A stretch of 64,000 nt of DNA, from positions 4,118,083 to 4,182,082 of the forward strand of contig CM026429.1 in assembly GCA_014871385.1 (NCBI GenBank), given 5' to 3'. The notes below the pieces were generated by a model. The model was given only the letters and a program-made list of their open reading frames with translations. It was not told where the DNA came from and searched no databases. Made by a program: the position numbers and the translations under genes. The stretch is from Ceratodon purpureus. Lineage: Eukaryota; Streptophyta; Bryopsida; Pseudoditrichales; Ditrichaceae. Shown here piece after piece: positions 25,216 to 41,595 of this stretch (positions are counted from its first letter, which is position 1; each line of letters opens with the position of its first letter).

Positions 25216-27013
25216 CAGGGTAAGTTGCATCCTGCTTCTCTTCTATGAAACAAATGGACACCTTATCCAACAAGACTAAATAAAAAACTCCATATACATT
25301 GGGCCAAGAAAAAGATCTCCAATCCCTTTTATGAGGAGGGGTCAACATGAGTTAAGTGTTTATTTGTCAAGCACTTTGTGTCTCCAGAAAAAAACCAAGA
25401 GTACATGGTTATTTCTATCCAGAAGGGTGGTTGGCACTATGACCATGTTAGAATAAAAACCTAACAAGTGCAGTAAGTAAATAATTAAATTTCAATATGT
25501 ATGTTGGAGTAGTTTTATCCCCAAGCCGGGAACTTATTTAAATTGGTTAGTTGAAATATGTGTGTCTCATAAATTTGGTTCAAGTTTGAAATCTCCTAGA
25601 CTTGTTTGAGAGATTATGCAAAATATTTTGGTTTGGTACTACTTAGAAAATATCAAATGGTAAAAAAAGGTATGAAATATTACAGACAATGATATTAAAC
25701 CCTAAAATTCCAGACCCGTTTTTTCCAATTTTCACTTCTAAAATGCTGAAAATTTCAAAAAAATCCATTTTTATTTTTTATTTTTTTAAATGCTGAAATT
25801 TTAACTCCATAAAGATTATGAATTATCATGTTCACTAAAATTTTTTTGTCAAGAAATATTAAAAATCCTAACTGTGGTAGCTTGCGGAAGTTCCTTGCAA
25901 CCCACTTTGGGTTTTGTGGAATTTTAGGGGTTAAAGGCCTATGTAAATTAAAGCATTATGGCTAATATTTCTCTAAGTAACAATTAATTTTATAAGTTTT
26001 ATTGTTATAAGATTTTAAAACTTCATTTTCTAAACTTAATATTTCATAAAAGTAGGCTCTATCAACTTTCTAATGCACTTTGTAATTTACAATTTGGACC
26101 ATCTTTGAGCCTGTTGTGGCAAGTCCAAATTGCTTTTGCCACCTGTATTTCTTGATCTCTGGAGGTGGGGGTAGACATATCTTTACGAAGGGCACTGTCC
26201 ATTGCAAATGGCGGAACATGGTGTCTGACTTGTGGATGTTTCTGCATTTTGTTGGCTCTTCCGAGTGCATGTAGTGATATGCGTAATCCCTTGGAGTGAT
26301 ATACAGTGAGACTGAAACTATCATCATCAAAATGTGTGCACCATCAACCATCGTTAATCATGGTTACATTCTGTATACCATATGTTGATGACCATAACGT
26401 AAGCATGAATAGTTTTGCAAAATGCCCTTTAGGCGTTACCGATTTGCTCACTTAAAAATTCATTACCTACTATACCAGACGAAAGCTTTCTTCACCGTCA
26501 GTAACAACGTACAACACAATAACGAAACTACTACAGTGCAAATCAAGAGCACGGTGCAGTCACTCAATCCACACAGAATTGAGCAAGACTAGTGCAGAAG
26601 CAGAAACAGAAAGTGCTACATAAATATTCAGGGAAAAGGTAGACGATAGAAGAACTTGTACAGAGCTTAAAGTATCATGACGTCAAGAAATGGTCGAGAG
26701 TCTGGGCATGTGTCTGTCAAAGCTATGAAGGATTTACACACATGACTGAACCCACAAGTTTACCAGACATTCCCAGCTCAACAAAATACACTCTGGAGTT
26801 GTGAAGAAAGCGAGATGAAACCTTGTTACAAAAAGCTTTTAATCTCCTCAGGTTTACCACTGTACACAATGTAATGTTAGACTCCCTGTGCATAGCTGCT
26901 CAAACCTGTTCTATCCTTACAGGACGATTCTTGACAGCGAGCAGTTCATGCATAAAAAATCAGTTCACTAATACCAAGGATCAATGTTCTCCAGATGGGA
27001 TCCATGATTTGGA
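25216..27013. other. Intergenic DNA, no supported gene
   Basis: AT-rich up to about 26.4 kb, then mixed. ORFs are short and without motifs. The last few hundred bases should be the 3' UTR of COA6. Confidence 0.5.
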
Positions 27014-28549
27014 TCAATGCTCATCAGGTTGCAAACCAACTCTGTTTGCTGGCAAATTAATGGGGCCGCGGGCACGCTCACCGATATCTAACAAGCGGTT
27101 TGTCCTCTTCTGTCGGCAGTATTGGCGGTCGAAATGCTTTACCTGCAATCCACCATCAGAAACTGGATGTCAGGAACTGACGACACTATTTGCAGATTTA
27201 CGCAAGATATTGCATGTCAGGAACTGATAAAACAAGTGCAGATGTACACAAGAAAGTGTATGCCAGAAACTGATAACACAAGTGCAAGCGTACACAAGGA
27301 GGTGAGCAATGAAGAATTTAATTCCTGGAGAACTAGGACTAGATTCAACGCACCCAGGTCGATCGGCAATTCTGCTCGTAAAACGCCCTGGCGGGCTTGC
27401 ACTGTGCAGGATAGAGGAGTCCGACTGAAGCGATCTCTGTGGGTGTCGTATGCCCAGAATCAGCTTCTACGCACTTGAAAAACGCATCACGTGCCTGGCA
27501 TCATCCCCATAAGAAGACTCCGATTAGCAGTTCGTAAACTTCAGCAAACTTAACTTCGTAACCTTCACTCATATCACCAGGAAGATCGAGATTCCAACTT
27601 ATGCCGTAGTTTCCTTTGAAAAGGAAAGACAAAGGGTTTTAGATGTCGAAATTCTTTCCTCGTCTTCCACTGCCCTACAGTCATCATACTCTAGCGTTCT
27701 GTACATGCGTCGTAACTAAGAGAAAGCAAGCCAATGTATCATCAGGAAACCATGACACAAACAATTAAGGTAGGAGCACCGGTAACTGTGCAGGACCAAC
27801 TGCTCAGCCTACGTGCCCCAATAACTGGGAGTAGCATGTGGCAGAAGCTCAAACCAACAGAATTCCTTGGTGCACTTGCACATGGTTTCAGTAGCTTCCT
27901 AGTCTCCTAGTCTCAGTCAGTTAGGATAGTCAGGACAGTCGTAGTGTGTAAAATTCAAAGAAAATTCAATACAATTCCAAAAAATTTGAAAATAGATTTT
28001 TCCCTTATTCTCTTGAATTGCCCGACCAGAGCGTATTTTTTACACACCACCTGTGCCATTTACCCAGCAGCAGGGCTCCGAAGTGTTAGTCTCTGCTGCT
28101 GCTACCTTGGTAAAACCCCGGCTACGAAATCCCTCAGACTCCACAAGCAAATCGAAACCCCAGACTTATAAGAGACGCTGATCGAAAACACAGATAAAAC
28201 CCTTCTCAAGCACTTCAAACCTAAACCCAATCAGAAAACCTAAACGACAGAACACACTACCAAGGCTCCAAGAATTAGCAAGCGCTCAGATCCACATGCT
28301 CTGAAAAGACCGCAAGAATTCCTATCCATAAATCTCGAAGAGCCTCTACATTAGGATGCCATCAGAAACAAAATTCCACATCGAAATCACAAACGTAAAC
28401 GCCAAAAGGAAAACACCGACCTCACATCCAATACTCAGAACTCACAAGAGAAAGAAGCAGACGAGACTCACCTTGTAGCAAGCAGTCCGACCGGCCGCAA
28501 GAACATCTTTCTCGACATGAGGCTGAGCTGCGGAATTTCCAGAATCCAT
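27014..28549 (-). CDS. COA6: COA6-like cytochrome c oxidase assembly factor
   Basis: Three exons (28549-28472, 27494-27354, 27142-27014) give 115 aa. The signature is a twin-cysteine coiled-coil-helix-coiled-coil-helix fold: C24-X9-C34, then C57-X10-C68, followed by STWVKHFDRQ (70-79). The CX9C/CX10C spacing and the W-V-K-H-F-D block are those of COA6, which works in the mitochondrial intermembrane space in copper delivery to COX2. The tail after W72 adds a basic stretch (CRQKRTNR) and a C-terminal extension. There is no presequence, as expected for Mia40-imported proteins. Start chosen at MDSGNSAAQP; the same frame is open further upstream, so a longer N-terminus is possible. Divergent from the mTERF gene, 528 bp between ATGs. 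Confidence 0.9.
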
Positions 28550-29077
28550 CTCTCCCACCGCCACTGGCTCATGTTCCTCCGCTCCCTCGCTCGCTCTGCT
28601 CCACGGCCATCCCACCATCCACACAAACTGCGTCTCCTCTCCCCCAAATTACAACCTCTCCTCAAACTCAAACTCTTTTCCTCACTCCCTGCACAGATTG
28701 CTTCCAAAGCTCCCAAAACTCAAGGGTCCCCACTTCACCAAATTGCACAAAACTGATCACAACGTCGGACAATCATCAATGTCTCAAAAACACGGTGCCC
28801 TTCGCGGTGCCCAAAACTTCGCATACATCCGGTTATCCCTTCTCATCCATCCCGCCAGGGTAAGGGTTTAGGGCTTTAGGGCGAGAGAAATCTTTTCACT
28901 GTTTCACAATTTGATGGAGTTTCATCATGTGTGGGAATTCATATGATGTCCAGAAGTGTTTGCGACCAATCAGCCATGTTTTTTCTTCCATTTGCAGTGA
29001 TTAGAACATGATACAGTATGATTTACATGCGGTTGAAGATGTTGGTGGGTAAGGTTTTAGCGTGAGAGGGAGAAGCC
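28550..29077. promoter_or_regulatory. Divergent promoter between COA6 and mTERF
   Basis: 528 bp separate the two ATGs and must hold both promoters. At 28861-28881 lies GGGTTTAGGGCTTTAGGG (telo-box type, AAACCCT on the other strand), a motif known in promoters of plant translation and organelle-biogenesis genes. That the motif controls both genes is inference. Confidence 0.5.
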
Positions 29078-32000
29078 ATGGCTTGCAGCATGGATGTTCT
29101 GAGATGGAGCTCTTGCAGGGTTCAGGTCCATGTGGTGAAGCAGGCAAGAGGGTTTCTGATTACCAAGTCGAATGTGTCGCGAGTATGTGCGTTTAGTGAT
29201 ACAGAATTAGGGGACACAGAAAGAGGTTTGTTGTATAGTTCTAGACCTAGAATTTATAAGTTGAGGAAATCTCGAAGGGTTTATTGCGAGAGAGAAGGTG
29301 TGGGAGATGCAGGTGATCAGCTGCGCAATGAAGCGCTGGCTGTAGTGGTGAGGAGCCTGGTGGCCGCAGGAATTGAGGAAGAGGATGCAGTGCGAATCTC
29401 CCTCAAGTGTCCGCACTTCATTCAGACGCTCGTGGGGCGTTCCAGCGAGGCGGACGAGATTGTGAGATGGGCTAATTTGAGTTTAGGAGCTGAGGGGGAG
29501 AGTGAGGGCTCCAGCGGAAATGGGTTGGGCGAGGTTGTGGAGTTGAGTGGTCCCGAGCGGTGGTCTGTAGTGCTGGAGTTTGTTGGAGTGAATGCGCAGG
29601 CCACGAATCGGATATCTCGTGCGCTTTCGGGTTCTTCGCTTCCGGAGTTTTTGAAGAAGGTGTGTACCTTGTAGACTTGATAATTGCAGCATGAGCCTCA
29701 GTTAACTACTTCAAATGGGCCGATTAGGGTTTATGCATGCGAGTTGAGCGACCATGTAGACCGATACTTGTTACTGGATATTGGCCATTTTGAATAATTA
29801 TGTTGTTGAAGTGGCTAGATTGATAGATTTTCTGCTTCGCTCTTCAATTTGCAACTGTTTTGTCGGCTCCAATCCTTTTCACAAATGGGTTAAACATTTG
29901 GATTGGGGTATCGAGGATATCAAAATGAGCGACATGGATGCTTTTGGGCTGGTGACTCTGAATTCTGGGCTACAAGGTCTGGATAATCTATGTTCAATGC
30001 TTACTGCAGTTTCTCATGGCTTCAGTTGGAAATCTCAGGTTAAATTCTTGGAGGAGGCCTTGAATGTGTCGCAGTTGGATGGCCGAATTTTTGAGCGGAA
30101 AGTGCACCAGATGATGAGGCGTCTTTCTGTGGCAACAGATGAGGACCTTCAACAGACCCTTTCCTTTTTTGAGAAGGTTATTACTCATTTCTTCTAATCT
30201 TCGCATGTACAGTAGCAGAGCCGAAGATAATTACACGATCATCGTTTTACATGTTTGTTTGTAGCCTCCGGTATTGGAATGCAGTGAAAAAAATTGATAG
30301 GCTTGTTAAGGGAATGATCATGTATTCTTGCGCAGTTGTAACATGGTCATTGCATCTTTTTTGTTTCGTATCCTTAAGCTATTCTTGAGTATGTGATTCT
30401 TAGTCATTGGGACTATTCCCAAGAATTGTAGTTCATGGTAATGGGAGTAGGCAAGTAGGACATTGACTTACTCCAGACCTGCCGGGCTGTGCTTGTTCAA
30501 GATTTTTACAGATGGATGCTCAGCGTGGGGGGCTTGCTTTACTCGCGAGCGCTCACTACGCGACTGCACGTCTTGTCGAAGGATTTCCACTTATATTTCT
30601 ACGAGATCTGGACACGGAGCTTAGATCCGTTCTTGCTTTCTTAGAGACTGTGGGAGTGTCTAAGGAATCTTTGGGAAGAGTGCTGCTTCTATTTCCACCA
30701 GTTTTGTTGTGCGATCCTGATCGGGAATTACAATCACGGCTTAGAACTTTGAAGAAGGTGCTTTACAACATCAGTCAATTCTCTCTTTCGACAGGCTTAG
30801 TCAAGAGTTTGCATGTCAATTATCTGACAGTTTTTTTCTACTACTCTGGTCATGTTACTCATATCTAGTCGTGTTGCAGGTTGGTGTGAGAGCCATGGAC
30901 CTAGGGAGAATGATAGTGAGATATCCTTGGCTTCTTAGCCGCACAACACAGAACAATGTTGACGAAATTGTTGAATTTCTCTTGTCTGTCAAGGTGTTTA
31001 ATCATTACTCCCTACCTCACCATTTGATTTGTACTTATTGAGCTTGATTTGATGCAAGGACTGGTTAATTTAAGTGCAATTTTTCCAACATTTTGAATGA
31101 ATTAAACTGCTGGAGCTTAACATCCATGGTGAATGGTGATATCAGGTACTTACGAGGGATGTAGATCGGTCCATCACAGGATGCCCCCAACTCCTGGGAT
31201 GTTCATCAGGCAGGACGTTGCAGCCTATGGTTGAGCGAATGAATATGTTGGGTGTGAAGAGCAAAAGATTAGGTTACGTGATAGCTGCTAGTCCCCAACT
31301 TCTTGTTCGCTCGACTAATGAGTTTAATGAGGTAGAGTCGCTCAACTATTTCTTTATTTGATGCTTGTTGTATTTGGTGGGGTGCTCCAAAGTATTCAAC
31401 TTGTTTTCATGTATGATGTGGTTTAATATGGTTTAAACACCTGGCCGGATTTATGGAGTTGTCTCTAAACTATCCGCAATCTGTTCCTAAGCCGGTGCAT
31501 CAAAATGTTGCAGTATTCTTTTTGGACAGAGCTATAAAACACATTGAAAAACATTCAATTTGGACTAAAACTCCCTCCATACGTTGGCGAGCAGGTGGTG
31601 GACTTTTTGCTCAAGATTGGTGTTCAGGAGACAGACTTAGGCGGAATGTTGAAGAGGCAACCCGGGATGTTCGCCTCTGATGTGGAGACTGTTTTAGAGC
31701 CAAAGGTTCAGTTTCTGCGAGATTTGGGGATGAGGGAAGATGTTCTACATAGGGTTTTGCGGTTTTATCCAGAGTTGCTCACCATGAGGATTGAGGAGTC
31801 GCTAAGACCCAGGTCAGATTTCACGTCTTTTTATATGACGTCCTTAAGATATTTGTGGACTCGATTTTCATAATAATCTTTGTTCATTGATAAACTCAGG
31901 AATTGAATGTCTTGTTAAGACTTTGGTGCATGTTTTTTGCGAACAACGTAGTCAGTTAAAGTATATGTCTTGGAGGCAATTAAAAATTGAAGGATTTTGC

Positions 32001-32453
32001 ACGGCTCTTCGATTACACCACATATTGTAAGGCAGTCATTGCGAGCTGCTACACTAGTATTCTTTTTCTCTGTTTTTTGAACCATTATTCTGATACCGGA
32101 GTTGCAATACATTGTGGATGCACAGGGTGAAGTTCTTCCAAGACCTGAGATTCCACAACGAGGCCATATGCAGCATGATTTGCCGGTTCCCACCATTGCT
32201 GAGCTACAACCCCGAACCAGTTCTGAAACCAAAGCTTGATTTTCTCGTCAACTCAATGGGACGAGACATCTTCGAGGTGGTGGAGTATCCGCGATACTTC
32301 AGCTACTCATTAGAGAAGAAAATCAAGCCCAGGGCCAGAGTGATCACCCGCTTCAAAATCAAATGCACCCTTACAGAAATGCTAGCTTTAAATGACGATC
32401 AGTTCTCCGCCAAGTACCTTGGCATGGGTAGCATGCTTGTTCCTCCTAGGTAA
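29078..32453 (+). CDS. mTERF-domain organellar gene-expression factor (mTERF2/EMB2219 type)
   Basis: Seven exons: 29078-29659, 29916-30176, 30512-30757, 30880-30993, 31146-31331, 31595-31812, 32126-32453, total 644 aa in frame. The N-terminal about 280 residues form a weakly conserved helical region. From about residue 282 at least seven mTERF motifs follow, each with the typical helix-leucine-proline pattern (for example FPLIFLRDLDTELRSVLAFL, YPWLLSRTT, FPPLLSYNPEPVLKPKLDFL) and the end block YPRYFSYSLEKKIKPR. mTERFs bind nucleic acid in plastids or mitochondria and act in transcription, splicing or rRNA maturation. Length and the long N-terminal extension resemble Arabidopsis mTERF2 (BSM/EMB2219, about 640 aa). 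The exon 2 acceptor is the least certain junction: it is a weak site, chosen because it is the one in-phase AG without a stop. Confidence 0.9.
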
Positions 32454-33190
32454 CCCGGAACTTGCAGTATATTGAGTCCTCCCCTCGTAGAGACAGTTTT
32501 CCAAAACTCCAATTCATGGTCTCCACGCCCTTGCGGAATGTACCATAATACATGTATCTAGACTCAAAATCAATTCTTTATTAATTCACGGGCGCAAATC
32601 ACAATCTCCTGAAAACTTGTCATTGTCTCGAAATCTTGTACTGTTTCCTGCCACCAACATCACCATGACCATTCTCTTCAAATCAAACAGCCACTTCACG
32701 ATGTCCACAACATCACAACAAAAACCAGGAAACCAAAACCTCAAAACACACCTCGAACAAATCACTCATCAAACTCACTGCTATCAACCACATTGACAGC
32801 CCGATCAACATCCACACGTAAAGACATGGACGCTGCATTTGGCAGCTGCAGTGTCGGCGAACGCCGAACCCACGAGGCGCACTCCACACTTTATCGTCCA
32901 TCACTTTCTCTTTTTTCTCGTCGTTATCCCGGGCCTTATCAAGTTTCCTTCTTCACATGAACTCTTACAACAGTGTTCTAGGGTTCAAGGCTTGTTCACA
33001 ATCCATTTGGCTATTGCCCAATTTGGCCTGTGTTCAATCCTAGCATTTGCTGCACTCGTTTTGCCAACTTTGCCACTTGGGTTAAGTCATGGCAGTGAAT
33101 TTTTATGAGCTTGCAGTCTTGCATTTGTAGAGCACTCACTGCACAGCCCAACAATTCTATTTCCTTCGACACAACCGGAGCTTACTCGCA
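32454..33190. other. Spacer between the mTERF and LysRS genes
   Basis: 737 bp holding the mTERF 3' UTR and the LysRS promoter and leader. No gene is seen; overlapping ORFs in both directions lack motifs. It includes a GC-rich patch at about 32845-32890. Confidence 0.5.
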
Positions 33191-38317
<5,127 letters not shown>

Positions 38318-38846
38318 TATTCATTTTGTTAGCCTGAATGATTCACAAGAATTCAATTTTGTCCTACCCAGTTATATATCTAGGCATTATATGCTTAGAA
38401 CCTGACCATTTTCAAACTAGTAGACGCTTCTCCTTGTGCAGTGACTTCGACTTGAGAGTTAGATGCATATGTCAGACGGGTTGGTTTGTAAGGCTTGCAG
38501 AATGCTTGCACAATTCACTTTACGAGCGTCTCGAGACCATTCTGTATCACTCTTGCCACTTTTAGTCGTGCAGTACTCAATCTTGCCTTTCCTCATCTTA
38601 GTGCACCAAGAATTTGCATACTGTACCTTCCCTTGTTCAAATCTATCCAAAATTGGATATTTAAGAAACATTGGTGTCAATCTATACCAGTGTTTCAATT
38701 CCTTTAAAGATCCCAAGATTGCATAATAATCAGTAGCTTGTAAACCTTCTCCATTCTTACAGTGGTGCTGGTGCATTTCATAGTTTATCATTTTTTTTTA
38801 GGACTTTTGTTGTCTTCTTTTTTTGATTTGTAATCCCACCAAGGCT
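38318..38846. other. LysRS 3' region
   Basis: No gene is seen. Probably 3' UTR followed by a spacer; the overlapping ORFs in both strands at 38460-38790 have no motifs. Confidence 0.4.
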
Positions 38847-39250
38847 TAAGGTAGAAGTACCCATAACCAATAATGCCCCCATCACAGATAAGTAAGCTTC
38901 TTCGTTACAGAACAATGGAAAACCAGTAGCCGATAATTGATGAATAGTAGATTCAAGATGCATCCTCCAATAGAATGCGTCTGTGACTATATTGGAATTA
39001 GATAGTCTTATGTTTGTTCACTACTCTTGTTGTTGTCCGTCATGGGTGAACCTACATATCGGTTATGGGGTGTGATGCACTTTATCACAAAAACATTTTT
39101 AGTAATTCGAATTTTACTCAATTAATTCTGAGAAATTCTCAGTCTTCCGGAACCTTATGTTTCTATCAACAAAAAATAACTCCCCCTTCATAACACAAGC
39201 GCAGCCATGCCCAAATGCTTAAGTTATTAGGTATAGGTACTTCTACCTTA
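38847..39250. mobile_element. Small inverted-repeat DNA element, family AAGGTA, copy A
   Basis: The ends are TAAGGTAGAAGTACCCATAA on the left and the reverse complement of the right end, TAAGGTAGAAGTACCTATAC. Similarity runs inward through CCAATAA / CTAATAA. Both ends sit at TA, which fits a TA target duplication or a TA-starting inverted repeat. About 404 bp, no transposase, so non-autonomous. The internal block GCATCCTCCAATAGAATGC and the flanking 100 bp match copy B at 45636-46055 in opposite orientation. Confidence 0.7.
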
Positions 39251-40959
39251 TCATTATTTCATTTGGAGGTAGAAAAGCTTCTCATTTATGTTATGTTACT
39301 CTTTGTTAAAACTTCAACTTCAAATCAAACCATAATTTACATTATGTTGCTTTGAAGTAGATTTTACAATTTTGGATCCTTACATAAATTCTCTTAAAAT
39401 TCATGTCTATATTCTCATATTAGAAACATGGACTGTTTGGTTTGTATACAATCTAGAAAGGTCTCATTGACCACAGAAAGTAGCTGTTGGTTTGAGAAAC
39501 ATCTACCTAACAGTACGTTCCAGACTCTTTGTTTGAAAATTGAAACAAATTCAGAAATTCTATCTATGGGCTTGTAATAGGTAGGCAATGGGCATGCAAT
39601 AACCAAGCGGCTACTTGTGTGGATGGATGTAGTGTCCGCATATTGTGCAAGATTTATCCAAATGGGCCCCAAACGTTCTTTCTACTTGAACTCCAAGGCA
39701 GGGTGATCAGCTTATGCAATTTGTGATAAATCAAAGGCACCTAAGACCTTGATGTCCAATAAAACTCCTTACAAGTGGATAGCACTGTTGCACTCATGGG
39801 AGAAAAACAACTTCCTCAATAAAAATATGTTGAATGTTCTACTCAACCAAGAACATCAAATTTCCGACAGTGGAATATTATTACACATTCTTTAAGTGAA
39901 AATTTGACTATTTTGGCAATCTATCAGATAAGTTCTGAAGTACGACCCCTGAAGTACGGCCCAAGTACAGTACAGTCGGTTAATTGAACCCTTCTTTCTT
40001 TGTTTGGGGAATACTACCACCCCTACACAGCTAGAATAATCCAACCATTTTTTGAGGTAGCATGCAGCTCACTCCTATACTTCCAAGTTATTTCTTCTAC
40101 TTCAAAGTCTTCTGAAGTAGAGATTTTGATGATATCTCACATGTTCCAAAGTGCTTCTCACCTACTCCGGAATGAGTTTATTGTTGATTGGTTCTGGTAC
40201 CAGATGAAGTGTGACTGGAGCAAGCAAAAAAAACAACAAAATTAACTTCCTGATCATTCTCCACTACCCAGATTTAGTCACCAAGTGAAAGGTCATGAAC
40301 TGGCTACAATTGCTAGACTTTCTTCAAACATTGTCCGACATTAACACGTTACGTATCGCAAATTTATGAGTTCTGCCAGTGTTTAGCATTTTACTGCCTG
40401 AAAATGAAGCCTTGATTAAGCTGCTGGTCTTGATCCTTGGAAATATTGGCACAAGGTTTGCATGCCTGCTGAACATGCATGTTGAGCTTCCATTAACAGT
40501 CCTGTTCAAAGTATTTCATTGTATATAACAATGGTTTTTAAACCGAAATCCTCAATGCTCACAGAATATCCAAACAATGGCTACCATCCCTCCCCCTCCC
40601 CTACAATCAAGGGAAAATAGTTGAATTGTGTTACCGTCGGCCCCATCCCCAGGCTTACCGATTTTCAGCAAGTACCTTGACAATGGAATTCATGCCATTT
40701 TAAAAATCACGAACCGTTGAACCATTGGTGACTCGATCGAGAGAGATGACTCATCGTTGAGAGCATTATCCACGCATCACATATTATTCTTCTCAATTAA
40801 AGTAGACTATCTGCATGAGTATAAGAAGAGCACCCTCTGGCCTCAACATACAGTTCACCACTCCCCAGCTCCACTCCTGCAGCACTCTCTATCATAACAT
40901 CCAACTATCCAGCTGTGGCTTTACACTCTCACAACAGCTCGGTGCATCCACTGATACAG
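39251..40959. other. Intergenic DNA, no supported gene
   Basis: AT-rich, short ORFs without motifs. The last about 150 bp should hold the promoter and leader of the SH3b-like gene. Confidence 0.45.
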
Positions 40960-41595
40960 ATGGCTCCGAAGCCCAATTTCAGGTTTGCACTCCACACCAC
41001 CATCCCCTGTATTTGCTTGCAGAGATCCCCAATGCAATCACATGATGTTGTCACTTACTAGAACTTTTTCCTGAATGTGGTTTGCAATGATCAATAACCG
41101 ATCGCATGTTTACGTGTGCAAACAGTCACAACTCTGGTTAGGCTTGTATTGTGAATGGATAGATATTGAGAGTTTGTTCTTAGTCTTGGAGAAGGTAATC
41201 CTGCAATACATGGTTTTGTATAATTTGAAACTAAATTGGACTCGTTTGTGTTCAGGCTGTCGAAGGCCCGAGCAACCTTGATGGCCTTCATCGCGGCCCT
41301 CGCCGTGCTGGTCCTGTTGGCTGCCCCAGCCAGTGCGCAGTGCCAATGCTCCTACGGCGTGATCTCGTACAGCAATGGGGCGCGGTGCTGGTATGGTGGC
41401 CCAGGCACAGGACGATACGATGTCCTCCCTTACAACTACCGCTACAACATCAACTGCCAGCGCACTGGCCCCACCGTCGGCGGCAACAACTGGTGGAACC
41501 GCGTGGTTTACAACGGCGCATACTGCTACGTGAGCGACTACTACATGACCACCGGATGCCCCACCAGATGCTACAACCTCCCTCTCTGTGCTTGA
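40960..41595 (+). CDS. Small secreted cysteine-rich protein with SH3b-like fold
   Basis: Two exons (40960-40982 and 41256-41595) give 120 aa. The first exon supplies the basic n-region MAPKPNFRLSKARAT; a hydrophobic core (AFIAALAVLVLLAA) and a cleavage site ASA-Q at 35/36 follow, a good signal peptide. Mature residues 36-120 carry eight cysteines (37, 39, 52, 75, 98, 109, 113, 119). The pattern ARCWYGGPGTGRYDV, then INCQRTGPTVGG, then WNRVVYNGAYCYVSDYYMTTG corresponds to the bacterial-type SH3b domain as found in small secreted fungal and actinobacterial proteins (GPGTSY..., CQ..G..V.G, W, CYVSDYYV). Likely extracellular, perhaps binding cell-wall polymers (inference). The coding part is markedly GC-rich at third positions, unlike the neighbouring genes. 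An ATG at 41281 inside exon 2 would also leave a signal peptide. Confidence 0.8.
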
